From contig NC_014410.1 in assembly GCF_000145615.1 (NCBI RefSeq), forward strand, positions 186,001-250,000: DNA of 64,000 bases, given 5' to 3'. A program made the position numbers and the translations under genes. The notes beneath the pieces are model-generated. The model ran no database searches and was not told the DNA's origin. It saw nothing but the letters and a program-made list of their open reading frames with translations. Source of the DNA: Thermoanaerobacterium thermosaccharolyticum DSM 571. GTDB taxonomy: Bacteria; Bacillota; Thermoanaerobacteria; Thermoanaerobacterales; Thermoanaerobacteraceae. This document shows positions 25,406 to 33,460 of the stretch, one piece after another. How positions within the stretch are numbered: the stretch's first letter is position 1; each line of letters starts with the position of its first letter.

Positions 25406-26860
25406 ATGACTAAATACAGTCAGAATGATGCGCCTTTATTTGAGGCGCTTAAAAAATATGTGGATGAAAATGTGTATGCTTTCCATGTGCCAGGGCACAA
25501 GCATGGGAAAGGCATTAAAGAATTTACAGAGTATGTAGGAAGTGCAGTAATGAGCATAGATGTTAACAGCATGGAGGATTTGGATAATCTTGCAAATCCT
25601 ATTGGAGTCATAAAAGATGCTCACCAACTTGCGGCACAAGCATTTGGAGCAGATAACGCTTATTTTCTAGTGAATGGCACAACGTCAGGAATACAGGCTA
25701 TGATTATGGCGGCGACTGAGCCAGGCGATAAAATAATAATGCCGAGAAATTCTCATAAGTCGGCGTTTTCCGCGTTAATATTAGCAGGTGTGATTCCAGT
25801 TTATCTTTATCCGGAAATAGATGAGAATTTGGATATTGCTTTAGGAATAAGCGCAGAACAAGTAAAAGAAGCGATTTTAGCAAATCCGGATGCCAAAGCT
25901 GTTCTTGTATTGAACCCAACATATTATGGCATTACTTCAGAACTAGAAGAGATAATTAAAATTGCCCACGAACATAATATGGCTGTCCTGTGTGATGAAG
26001 CCCATGGAAGCCATTTTTATTTTCATCCTGATATGCCTCCTGGTGGAATCACCCTTGGAGCTGACATCTCTGCACTGAGCATGCACAAGACAGGTGGTTC
26101 TATGACACAAAGTTCTCTTCTACTGTCTAAAGGAAATAGAGTTGAGCCATCTTCAATAAAGTCAATTTTAAATCTGATGCAGTCTACATCTGCTTCATAC
26201 GTTCTAATGGCGTCAATTGATGTGGCAAGAAAGCAATTGGCAACACAAGGTAAAGATATGTTAAACCGCGTCATAAGCCTTTCACAATACGCAAGAGAAG
26301 AAATCAACAAGATAGGAGGCATAAAAGCTCTGACTCAAAGTGATATAAAAGGTCCATATCTGTTAGATCCGACTAAGCTTGTCATCAATGTGTCAAAGAC
26401 CGGCATGACTGGATATGAAATCATGAGGGAATTAAAGCTTAAATATCACATTCAGTTAGAAATGGCAGACCTAAGCAACATAATGGCGATAATAAGCCTT
26501 GGAGATGATATAAATACGGTTGAACATCTGATACATAGCTTGAAAGAACTTGTCAGGATAAAAAACCATGATGAAATAACGACAGGAAACCTCATAAGAC
26601 CTGAAGTGATTGTCGCTCCAAGGGATGCGTATTATGGTAAAAATAGATCTGTTTTATTAGATGATGCAGAAGGCGAGATATGTGCAGAGATGATTATGGC
26701 ATATCCACCAGGGATACCAATGATATGTCCTGGCGAGAGGATTACGAAAGACATCATTGATAGAGTCAAATTATTAAAAGAACAGCATTGCCAACTGCAG
26801 GGTACGGAAGATCCAAATATAGATTACATAAAAGTTTTGGGACACGTGTATAAAGTTTGA
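25406..26860 (+). CDS. Orn/Lys/Arg decarboxylase family protein, probably arginine decarboxylase
   Basis: PLP-dependent fold-type I decarboxylase of the short Bacillus SpeA/YaaO form, 484 residues. The opening VYAFHVPGHKHGKG, the aspartate site LCDEAHGSHF and the PLP-lysine motif MHKTGGSMTQSS are all present. A C-terminal domain with APRDAYYGK and YPPGIPMICPGE follows. The length and SIDVNSMEDLDN segment resemble Bacillus SpeA, which starts polyamine synthesis from arginine. YaaO-like lysine decarboxylase is the alternative. It starts 18 nt after spoIIR behind AGGAGG and may share its transcript. Confidence 0.85.
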   Translation: MTKYSQNDAPLFEALKKYVDENVYAFHVPGHKHGKGIKEFTEYVGSAVMSIDVNSMEDLDNLANPIGVIKDAHQLAAQAFGADNAYFLVNGTTSGIQAMIMAATEPGDKIIMPRNSHKSAFSALILAGVIPVYLYPEIDENLDIALGISAEQVKEAILANPDAKAVLVLNPTYYGITSELEEIIKIAHEHNMAVLCDEAHGSHFYFHPDMPPGGITLGADISALSMHKTGGSMTQSSLLLSKGNRVEPSSIKSILNLMQSTSASYVLMASIDVARKQLATQGKDMLNRVISLSQYAREEINKIGGIKALTQSDIKGPYLLDPTKLVINVSKTGMTGYEIMRELKLKYHIQLEMADLSNIMAIISLGDDINTVEHLIHSLKELVRIKNHDEITTGNLIRPEVIVAPRDAYYGKNRSVLLDDAEGEICAEMIMAYPPGIPMICPGERITKDIIDRVKLLKEQHCQLQGTEDPNIDYIKVLGHVYKV

Positions 26861-26909
26861 TTCCCTACAAAAAATATGTACAAATACTAAATTATAGAGG
26901 AGGCAAAAG

Positions 26910-27626
26910 ATGAAAAATTATTCCATATCCAGGATAAAGGTAATACTGCTGATACTAATTTTATTTACTACCTTTTGTATTGAATATAGTGCATTAAACA
27001 TGTCTATGACGGCGATGTCAAATTTATATTGGGGCAATTCTGGATCTGACGTCTCAAGGGTTCAATCAAGGCTTAAAGACTGGGGATACTATGATGGACC
27101 TGTGGACGGCTTTTTCGGTGTTAGGACATGGCTGGCCGTAAGAAAGTTTCAAGCCAATAATGGACTTAATGTGACGGGAATAGTTGATGATGAAACAAAG
27201 GTTGCTTTAGGCTTCAATACCAGCACATCTGCTGCAATATCAAGTACATACAATGCAGCTACATCTACGACTACGAACGATGATGTATATCTACTTGCTA
27301 TGCTTATAGATGGAGAAGCAAGAGGTGAGCCATTTGTTGGGAAAGTAGCTGTAGGGGCAGTTGTTATGAACAGGGTAAGATCTCCCATGTTTCCGCACAC
27401 AATAGCGGGTGTGATTTTTCAACCTGGTGCATTTTCTGCCGTTGATGATGGACAAATGTGGCTTCCTCCGTCTCAGGATAGCATTAGAGCTGCTGAAGAT
27501 GCAATTGCAGGATGGGATCCTACAGGAGGCGCACTTTACTACTACAATGCATCAAAAGTGCAGAATTACTGGATATTTAACAGGCCGATCATAACACAGA
27601 TTGGCAGTCATATATTTGCGAGGTAG
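26910..27626 (+). CDS. sleB: Spore cortex-lytic enzyme SleB
   Basis: Lytic transglycosylase that degrades muramic-lactam-containing cortex at germination. 238 residues: a signal/anchor (about 8-28), a PG_binding_1 domain (about 43-100: GDVS-like start, YDGPVDGFFGVRT), a Ser/Thr-rich linker, then the hydrolase_2 domain with catalytic Glu in IDGEARGE (about residue 136) and ALYYYNASK. The ATG at 26910 has GAGGAGG upstream. ypeB follows after 9 nt, the conserved pair. Confidence 0.95.
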   Translation: MKNYSISRIKVILLILILFTTFCIEYSALNMSMTAMSNLYWGNSGSDVSRVQSRLKDWGYYDGPVDGFFGVRTWLAVRKFQANNGLNVTGIVDDETKVALGFNTSTSAAISSTYNAATSTTTNDDVYLLAMLIDGEARGEPFVGKVAVGAVVMNRVRSPMFPHTIAGVIFQPGAFSAVDDGQMWLPPSQDSIRAAEDAIAGWDPTGGALYYYNASKVQNYWIFNRPIITQIGSHIFAR

Positions 27627-27635
27627 GTGATGTAG

Positions 27636-28970
27636 ATGAAGAGAATATCAACAGCTGTAATGTTGCTTTTACTTTTGGTTGTAGGGGCATGGGGTTATAA
27701 CCAATACATGCAGAAAGTTTCTTATCATAGATACTTGCAGGCACAATATGATAGGTCATTTTACCAGCTTGTCAACAGTATAGAAAATATTGAAACATCC
27801 ACTGGCAAATTAATGGTATCATCGCAGGAAAACACTACAATACCCATTTTAAGCGATGTATGGAGGCAAGCTTTTGAAGCACAAGAAAACTTAAGCCAGC
27901 TTCCAATAGGACAGCCAGAATTGGACAATACTTCGAAGTTTTTATCCCAAATAGGAGACTATTCTTACAGCCTTTCAAAAAATGTGGCTGACGGAGGGAA
28001 ATTGACTGACAAAGATTACAAAACAATATCAGAATTGCACAACTACGCCGTTTATCTGGGTAAAAATTTGCAAGACTTGAGAAGCAAGATACAAGGCGGC
28101 TACGATTTGGGCAATTTGAGAAAGAAAGGCACACAAAAGATGAGTCAAATAGACAGCAAGATATTAAATGTAAATATGAGTGCAGTAAACCAACAGATGT
28201 CAAACTATCCAACTCTCATATACGATGGACCTTTCTCTGAAAGCCAGGCAAAGCTCACGCCAAAAGGGCTGACAGGCGGCAATGTATCATATGATAATGC
28301 TGTATCTATTGCAAGAAGATTTATAGGAAAGCCGATGGATGGAGCAACGAAATACAGTCCCAATAATGGAAAAATAAATGCATATGGAATCGAACTTAAG
28401 CCGCCTCAAAACGGTCCATCAATTTATGTGAATGTAAGCAAGAAGGGCGGTCATGTAATTTGGTTTATGGACCAGAGAATGGTGTCAAAAGTAAACATAT
28501 CGGAAACACAGGCTTTAAATTATGCAGTGAAGTTTTTATCATCTCATGGCTTTAGCAATATGGAAAACACTTACTCCATAAAAGCAAACGGAACTGTTCA
28601 ATTTAATTTTGCGCCTGTGCAGAATAACGTCAGAATATATCCTGACATTGTAAAAGTCAAAGTCGCACTTGATAATGGTGATATAGTAGGCTTTGATGCA
28701 ACATCATACTACATGTCACATGTCAATAGGACAATAGGAAAACCCAAACTTACTGAAGTTGAAGCACAAAGAAAAGTCAGCAAAAATTTAAAAGTTGATA
28801 GCAGTAGATTGTGCATAATTCCGCTTGATGGTGGAAAAGAAGTTTTAGCATACGAATTTAAAGGCACATACGGCGGTGATACATTCTATGTGTATATAAA
28901 TGCTGAAAATGGTACAGAAGAAAAAATCTTAAAAATTATAAAGACCAGCCAAGGCAATTTGACAATGTAA
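27636..28970 (+). CDS. ypeB: Germination protein YpeB
   Basis: Partner of SleB, needed for its stability or localisation in the dormant spore. 444 residues: an N-terminal membrane anchor (about 5-22), an extracytoplasmic helical region (about 25-200), then repeated PepSY-type modules (about 215-440), seen as VSYDNAVSIARRFIG, ISETQALNYAVKFL and LTEVEAQRKVSKNL. The ATG start at 27636 lies 9 nt after sleB. The sigma-G promoter expected upstream of sleB could not be fixed by eye. Confidence 0.93.
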   Translation: MKRISTAVMLLLLLVVGAWGYNQYMQKVSYHRYLQAQYDRSFYQLVNSIENIETSTGKLMVSSQENTTIPILSDVWRQAFEAQENLSQLPIGQPELDNTSKFLSQIGDYSYSLSKNVADGGKLTDKDYKTISELHNYAVYLGKNLQDLRSKIQGGYDLGNLRKKGTQKMSQIDSKILNVNMSAVNQQMSNYPTLIYDGPFSESQAKLTPKGLTGGNVSYDNAVSIARRFIGKPMDGATKYSPNNGKINAYGIELKPPQNGPSIYVNVSKKGGHVIWFMDQRMVSKVNISETQALNYAVKFLSSHGFSNMENTYSIKANGTVQFNFAPVQNNVRIYPDIVKVKVALDNGDIVGFDATSYYMSHVNRTIGKPKLTEVEAQRKVSKNLKVDSSRLCIIPLDGGKEVLAYEFKGTYGGDTFYVYINAENGTEEKILKIIKTSQGNLTM

Positions 28971-29050
28971 AATATTTACTTATGATTATTTAAGAATAAA
29001 AAAGGATTTAAAAGAAAAAATATAAATGGGCCCAAAAGGAGGAATTGAAA

Positions 29051-29236
29051 TTGAGTAGACGTCGCAATGGCCTTATGTCCGATGACCTGAAAGAGGAATT
29101 GGCAAAAGAGCTAGGCGTTTACGATATAGTAAAGACTGAAGGTTGGGGAAGTGTATCATCTCGTGATTGCGGCAATCTTGTAAAACTTGCTATCAAGAAA
29201 GCCGAGGAGAGCATGGTACAGAACAAAAACTTTTAA
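29051..29236 (+). CDS. Small acid-soluble spore protein, alpha/beta type
   Basis: DNA-binding protein that saturates and protects spore DNA. 61 residues from TTG 29051, chosen because AGGAGG (29037-29042) is 8 nt away. TTG 29045 is only 2 nt away. The sequence has LKEELAKELGVYD, the first helix with the region cut by the germination protease, and GWGSVSSRDCGNLVKLAIKKA, the second conserved helix. The second block normally reads G...T(S/A)RxxGxxGG, and the Gly-Gly part is replaced here by CGNLV, a mild divergence. It is monocistronic with a long hairpin terminator. Confidence 0.88.
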   Translation: MSRRRNGLMSDDLKEELAKELGVYDIVKTEGWGSVSSRDCGNLVKLAIKKAEESMVQNKNF

Positions 29237-29257
29237 GTCTCCTCATGTAAAGCCCAG

Positions 29258-29295
29258 AAAAGGCCGGGGAAGATAATTATCTTCTCTGGCCTTTT
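29258..29295 (+). terminator. Terminator after the SASP gene
   Basis: A nearly continuous palindrome (29258-29295) pairs throughout with only two G-U pairs, starting AAAAGGCC and ending GGCCTTTT. Confidence 0.85.
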
Positions 29296-29396
29296 AATTT
29301 AAAATAAGCTTGAATCCCGCCTTTTAAAAGGTTAGAATATAATTAATGCATATTACATAATTATATGTATACCATTTGAAAGGAATGAATTCTTTT

Positions 29397-30482
29397 ATGG
29401 AAAAGCTAAAAGTGGCTGTTTTGTTTGGGGGACAATCTGGAGAGCATGAAGTGTCAAGGGTTTCAGCGACTTCGATAATAAATAACATTGATAGAGATAA
29501 ATATGATGTATATATGGTAGGCATAACTAAGAAGGGCGAATGGTATTTGTACAACGGAGATATTGAGAAAATAGCTACAGGCGAGTGGGAGAAAGATGCT
29601 GTACCTGCTTTGATAGGGCCATCGACTAAATACAAAGGAATTCTGGCTTTTAAAGACAGTAGGTACGAATTTTACCCAATTGATGTCGTTTTTCCTGTAC
29701 TTCACGGTCCTAATGGAGAAGATGGAACAGTTCAGGGTCTTTTAGAGCTTTTAGAGATGCCGTACGTGGGTCCAAATGTACTGTCATCATCCTTATGCAT
29801 GGACAAAGTTTTTTCAAAGAGGATTTTTTTAGAGGCTGGAATACCTACGCCTAAATTTACAGTTGTGTATAGAAAAGAGTTAAATAATGTAGATAATTAC
29901 GAAGAAATACGAAGAAGAGTATCAGAGATTGGATATCCGTGCTTTGTAAAACCTGCAAATATGGGCTCAAGCGTAGGTATAACGAAGGTTCACAATGAAA
30001 ATGAACTGATGGATGGCTTGAAATTGGCGTCAAAGTATGATAGAAAAATTATTATAGAAGAAGGAATAGATGCAAGGGAGATTGAGTGCTCAGTTCTAGG
30101 CAATGATAATCCTGAGGCATCTATTGCTGGTGAGATAGTCCCGGCACATGAATTTTACGATTACGATGCGAAATATTTCGATGAAGCATCGAAGCTTTTT
30201 ATACCAGCACCTATACCAGATGTTAAGATGGAAGAGATAAGAGAGTTAGCGATTAAAGCATATATTGCATTGGACGTAAGAGGAATGGCAAGGGTTGACT
30301 TTTTGATGGACAAAAATACCGGTAAAGTTTACCTAAATGAATTGAATACTATACCTGGATTCACGAAAATTAGCATGTATCCGAAGCTTTGGGAAGCATC
30401 AGGGAAACCGTATAGCAAATTAATCGATGACCTGATCCAATTGGCTTTATCTGCCAATAAAGAGAAATGTACAAACTGGTAA
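29397..30482 (+). CDS. ddl: D-alanine--D-alanine ligase
   Basis: ATP-grasp enzyme that joins two D-alanines for peptidoglycan. About 361 residues. The family start is KVAVLFGGQSGEHEVSRVSA. FVKPANMGSSVGITKV is the ATP-grasp lysine strand, IECSVLGN follows, and YLNELNTIPGFTKISMYPKLW is the metal and D-Ala site. The extra segment near 30-110 marks the longer VanA/Ddl type I form. ATG 29397 gives the usual N-terminus but sits 13 nt after AAAGGA. ATG 29385 is too close to that site, so the start is uncertain. It is cotranscribed with the DUF1934 and argS genes. Confidence 0.95.
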   Translation: MEKLKVAVLFGGQSGEHEVSRVSATSIINNIDRDKYDVYMVGITKKGEWYLYNGDIEKIATGEWEKDAVPALIGPSTKYKGILAFKDSRYEFYPIDVVFPVLHGPNGEDGTVQGLLELLEMPYVGPNVLSSSLCMDKVFSKRIFLEAGIPTPKFTVVYRKELNNVDNYEEIRRRVSEIGYPCFVKPANMGSSVGITKVHNENELMDGLKLASKYDRKIIIEEGIDAREIECSVLGNDNPEASIAGEIVPAHEFYDYDAKYFDEASKLFIPAPIPDVKMEEIRELAIKAYIALDVRGMARVDFLMDKNTGKVYLNELNTIPGFTKISMYPKLWEASGKPYSKLIDDLIQLALSANKEKCTNW

Positions 30483-30496
30483 AAGGGGAGTTTAGC

Positions 30497-30919
30497 TTGA
30501 AGAAAGCTTTAATTACAGTAAAAGGGACTCAAAGGAATGCACAAAATGAGACTGATACGATAGAGCTTATAACAGAAGGAGAATTTTTGAAAAAAGGCGA
30601 ATACTACTATATAAAGTATGAGGAGTCTGAGCTTTCCGGTTTAGATAAAACTACGACTACATTGAAAGTAGGGGAAGATTCAGTTGTCTTGATGAGGTTT
30701 GGAGACAACCAATCAAAGATGATATTTGAAAAGGATATAAGGCATGAGTCCAGCTACATGACTCCATATGGAAATATAATGCTGGGAGTTAAGTCTGACG
30801 AAATAAATGTATGTTTTACAGAAAATGGTGGAGAACTAAAGCTTAAATATGCAGTCGATTTAGATGAAAAGGTAGTAAGCGATAATGAATTATATTTAAC
30901 GGTGCGGGAGGTTAATTAA
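30497..30919 (+). CDS. DUF1934 family beta-barrel protein (YwiB-like)
   Basis: 140 residues predicted to form a small beta-barrel, matching the DUF1934/YwiB family, often found directly upstream of argS. Visible features: KKALITVKGTQRN, EGEFLKKGEYYYIKYEESE, SGLDKTTTTLKVGEDSVVLMR in part, and MTPYGNIMLGV. The TTG start at 30497 has AAGGGGAG 6 nt upstream, overlapping the end of ddl. No catalytic motif is evident. The biochemical role is unknown, and fixed linkage to argS is all the context offers. Confidence 0.82.
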   Translation: MKKALITVKGTQRNAQNETDTIELITEGEFLKKGEYYYIKYEESELSGLDKTTTTLKVGEDSVVLMRFGDNQSKMIFEKDIRHESSYMTPYGNIMLGVKSDEINVCFTENGGELKLKYAVDLDEKVVSDNELYLTVREVN

Positions 30920-30920
30920 T

Positions 30921-32609
30921 TTGGATAATATTGTACAAAAGGTAAAAAGTGAAATAACTGAAATAGTTACAAATTCTATAGAAAAAGCAATAAAAAGTGG
31001 TCTTTTAAATATAGAAGATATGCCGTCTATAGAAATAGAAGAGCCAAAGGAAAAACAATTCGGTGATTTATCTATAAATACGGCGATGGTAATGGCAAAA
31101 TCGGCAAAGATGCCACCTAGAAAGATTGCTGAAATAATAAAAGATGGGCTTAAGCTTAAAGGGACTTTGATAGACAAAGTTGAAATTGCTGGCCCTGGAT
31201 TTATGAACTTCTACCTAAGTGAAGATTATAAAGTTGAAGCATTGAAGCTTATAAAGAGGAAAGGTAGTGATTATGGCAGAGTCAACATAGGAAATGGTAA
31301 AAAGGTGCAAGTGGAATTTGTCTCTGCAAATCCCACAGGACCTATGCATATGGGAAACGCAAGAGGCGGTGCATTAGGGGATGCACTATCATCAATACTT
31401 GACTATGCAGGGTATGACGTGACAAGAGAGTTTTATATAAATGATGCAGGAAACCAAATAGAGAAATTTGGACTGTCATTGGAAGCTAGGTATTTAGAAT
31501 TGCTTGGTGAACATGCTGAAGTACCAGAGGGCGGTTACCACGGAGATGACATAATTGAAAGAGCCAAAGAATTTTTGGAATTATACGGCGATAAGTACAA
31601 AGATGCTGCTCCAGAAGATAGGAGAAAAGCACTAGTTCAATATGGCCTCAAAAAGAACATAGAAAAGTTAAAGGAGGACTTAGAGGCTTATGGCATAGAA
31701 TATGACGTGTGGTTCTCTGAAAATACACTTCATGAAAGCGGCGAGGTGGAATCAGTTATAGATGAACTAAAAGAAAAAGGATATACATATGAAAAGGACG
31801 GAGCCCTTTGGTTTAAAGAGACGCTTTTTGGAGCTGAAAAAGACGATGTATTAGTCAGAGCAAATGGATATCCCACATACTTAGCATCAGATATAGCATA
31901 TCACAAAAATAAATTTGTAAAGCGTGGATTTGACTGGGTCATAGATATATGGGGCGCTGATCACCATGGACATGTAGCTCCGATGAAAGGTGCAATGAAG
32001 GCTTTAGGCATAGATCCTGACAAGCTTGATGTGCTTTTGATGCAGCTTGTAAGGCTTATGAAGGGCAAAGAAGTCGTAAAAATGTCCAAGAGGACAGGAA
32101 AAATGGTGACACTGAGAGATTTGATAGATGAGGTTGGCAAAGATGCCGCCAGATTCTTCTTTAATATGCGTTCAGCCGATAGCGCTGTCGACTTTGACAT
32201 GGACTTGGCAGTAGAGCAATCAAATGAAAATCCTGTGTTTTACGTTCAATACGCCCATGCTAGAATATGCTCCATAATAAGGCAGTTAAAAGATGACGGA
32301 ATAAACACAGATGATTTAAAAGATGTTGATTTAAACTTGTTAAATGAAGAAGCAGAAATTGATTTAATTAAAAAGTTAGCATACTTGCCTGAGGAAGTTA
32401 CTATAGCAGCAAAGACAATGGCGCCACACAGAATAACTAGGTATATATTAGACGTTGCATCTTTATTCCACACATTTTACAATAGCTGTAGAGTCAGGGG
32501 TGTTGATGAAGAATTGATGAAAGCGAGAATCGTCTTAATAGATTCAACAAGAATTGTAATAAAGAATGTACTTGATATGTTAAAAATAACAGCACCGGAG
32601 AAAATGTAG
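30921..32609 (+). CDS. argS: Arginyl-tRNA synthetase
   Basis: Class I aminoacyl-tRNA synthetase that charges tRNA-Arg. 562 residues: N-terminal Arg-tRNA additional domain (about 1-100), the HIGH-type motif in NPTGPMHMGNARGG, GADHHGHVAP, and KMSKR in VVKMSKRTGKM. The DALR anticodon-binding domain closes the protein (about 440-562). The TTG start at 30921 follows GGGAGG and lies 1 nt after the DUF1934 stop. A hairpin terminator follows immediately. Confidence 0.97.
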   Translation: MDNIVQKVKSEITEIVTNSIEKAIKSGLLNIEDMPSIEIEEPKEKQFGDLSINTAMVMAKSAKMPPRKIAEIIKDGLKLKGTLIDKVEIAGPGFMNFYLSEDYKVEALKLIKRKGSDYGRVNIGNGKKVQVEFVSANPTGPMHMGNARGGALGDALSSILDYAGYDVTREFYINDAGNQIEKFGLSLEARYLELLGEHAEVPEGGYHGDDIIERAKEFLELYGDKYKDAAPEDRRKALVQYGLKKNIEKLKEDLEAYGIEYDVWFSENTLHESGEVESVIDELKEKGYTYEKDGALWFKETLFGAEKDDVLVRANGYPTYLASDIAYHKNKFVKRGFDWVIDIWGADHHGHVAPMKGAMKALGIDPDKLDVLLMQLVRLMKGKEVVKMSKRTGKMVTLRDLIDEVGKDAARFFFNMRSADSAVDFDMDLAVEQSNENPVFYVQYAHARICSIIRQLKDDGINTDDLKDVDLNLLNEEAEIDLIKKLAYLPEEVTIAAKTMAPHRITRYILDVASLFHTFYNSCRVRGVDEELMKARIVLIDSTRIVIKNVLDMLKITAPEKM

Positions 32610-32635
32610 AGGCGGATTATCCGCCTAAAATTTTT
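32610..32635 (+). terminator. Terminator after argS
   Basis: AGGCGGA (32610-32616), loop TTA and TCCGCCT (32620-32626) are followed by AAAATTTTT. Confidence 0.75.
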
Positions 32636-32645
32636 ATGGAGGTTA

Positions 32646-32708
32646 GGCTACCCTGAGGAAATTTATGCGAATGCTATGGAAAGAGCCAATGATTTTAATA
32701 CAAAATAG
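32646..32708 (+). pseudogene. Possible 3' remnant of a lost gene
   Basis: Behind the argS terminator a short frame reads GYPEEIYANAMERANDFNTK and then stops at 32706-32708. It has coding-like composition (amphipathic helix, ordinary codons) but no start codon or ribosome binding site. It may be the tail of a deleted gene or chance. I do not recognise the family. Confidence 0.2.
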
Positions 32709-32744
32709 ATTAATGTGTTATAATATGGAATAGGAGGTGTTAAT

Positions 32745-33380
32745 ATGAAAATAAGATATTTTGGACATTCGTGTTTTAAAATAACGTTAGATAGCGGTAT
32801 AAGGATAGTCACAGATCCATTTGACCAAACCGTAGGATACCCGCTGCCTGACACAGAAGCGGACATTGTCACATCATCACATTCGCATTTTGATCACAAT
32901 TATTTTAAGGCTGTAAGAGGAGATTTCAAAATTGTAAATACACCAGGACAACATGACATTGATGGTGTCCACATAAAAGGTATTAGTACATTTCATGATG
33001 ATGAACATGGCGCGAAAAGAGGTAAGAACATCGTATTCGTGATAAATGCTGATAACATCAAAGTATGCCATGCAGGCGATCTTGGACATATACTAACGGA
33101 TGACATGCTAAAAGAAATAGGTGATATTGATGTACTGATGATACCGGTTGGCGGGTACTACACAATTGATGATAGACAGGCGGTTAAAGTAATAGAACAG
33201 CTTAAGCCAAAATTGACTATTGCAATGCACTATAGGACCAGTAATGTTAATTTGCCTATTGAAACTGTTGATAACTTTTTAAGGATGGCTGGTGGACAAA
33301 AGATTCAGTCAAATGAGATTGAAATCAAAAAAGACGATTTGGAAGGCAAATCAGAGGTTATTGCATTAAATTATAAATAA
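32745..33380 (+). CDS. MBL-fold metal-dependent hydrolase (UPF0173/UlaG-like)
   Basis: 211 residues of the metallo-beta-lactamase superfamily. The metal-binding motif SHSHFDHN (about 45-52) is intact. Other ligands are the His in HAGDLGH with its Asp, and the C-terminal AMHYRT. The N-terminus KIRYFGHSCFKI and TDPFDQTVGYP fit the short UPF0173 group. The substrate is unknown. Neighbours do not help: argS is upstream across a terminator, and the structured RNA lies downstream. The ATG at 32745 has GGAGGTG 6 nt upstream. Confidence 0.85.
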   Translation: MKIRYFGHSCFKITLDSGIRIVTDPFDQTVGYPLPDTEADIVTSSHSHFDHNYFKAVRGDFKIVNTPGQHDIDGVHIKGISTFHDDEHGAKRGKNIVFVINADNIKVCHAGDLGHILTDDMLKEIGDIDVLMIPVGGYYTIDDRQAVKVIEQLKPKLTIAMHYRTSNVNLPIETVDNFLRMAGGQKIQSNEIEIKKDDLEGKSEVIALNYK

Positions 33381-33447
33381 AATCAAATTCAAAACTTCCT
33401 GTAATTTCCTAATGTTTTAAAAGTATAATAAAGCAAAATCGGGATAA

Positions 33448-33453
33448 TATAAT
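33448..33453 (+). promoter_or_regulatory. -10 box placed just before the structured RNA
   Basis: TATAAT (33448-33453) predicts a start near 33460, the first base of the long-range stem. A second TATAAT is at 33424-33429. Neither has a good -35 box, so expression may need an activator or another sigma factor. Confidence 0.35.
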
Positions 33454-33460
33454 AACGTAA

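Noticed and set aside
26848-26889. Sigma-G promoter before sleB
   Set aside because: AATACTA at 26883 is close to the -10 consensus but no matching -35 box lies at 17-18 bp.
28994-29024. Sigma-G promoter before the SASP gene
   Set aside because: GAATA and AAATATA are 19 bp apart with two mismatches in the -10 box; in such A/T-rich sequence this is not better than chance.
29310-29343. Sigma-A promoter of ddl from TTGAAT and TATAAT
   Set aside because: The spacer is 22 bp, too long for a sigma-A promoter.
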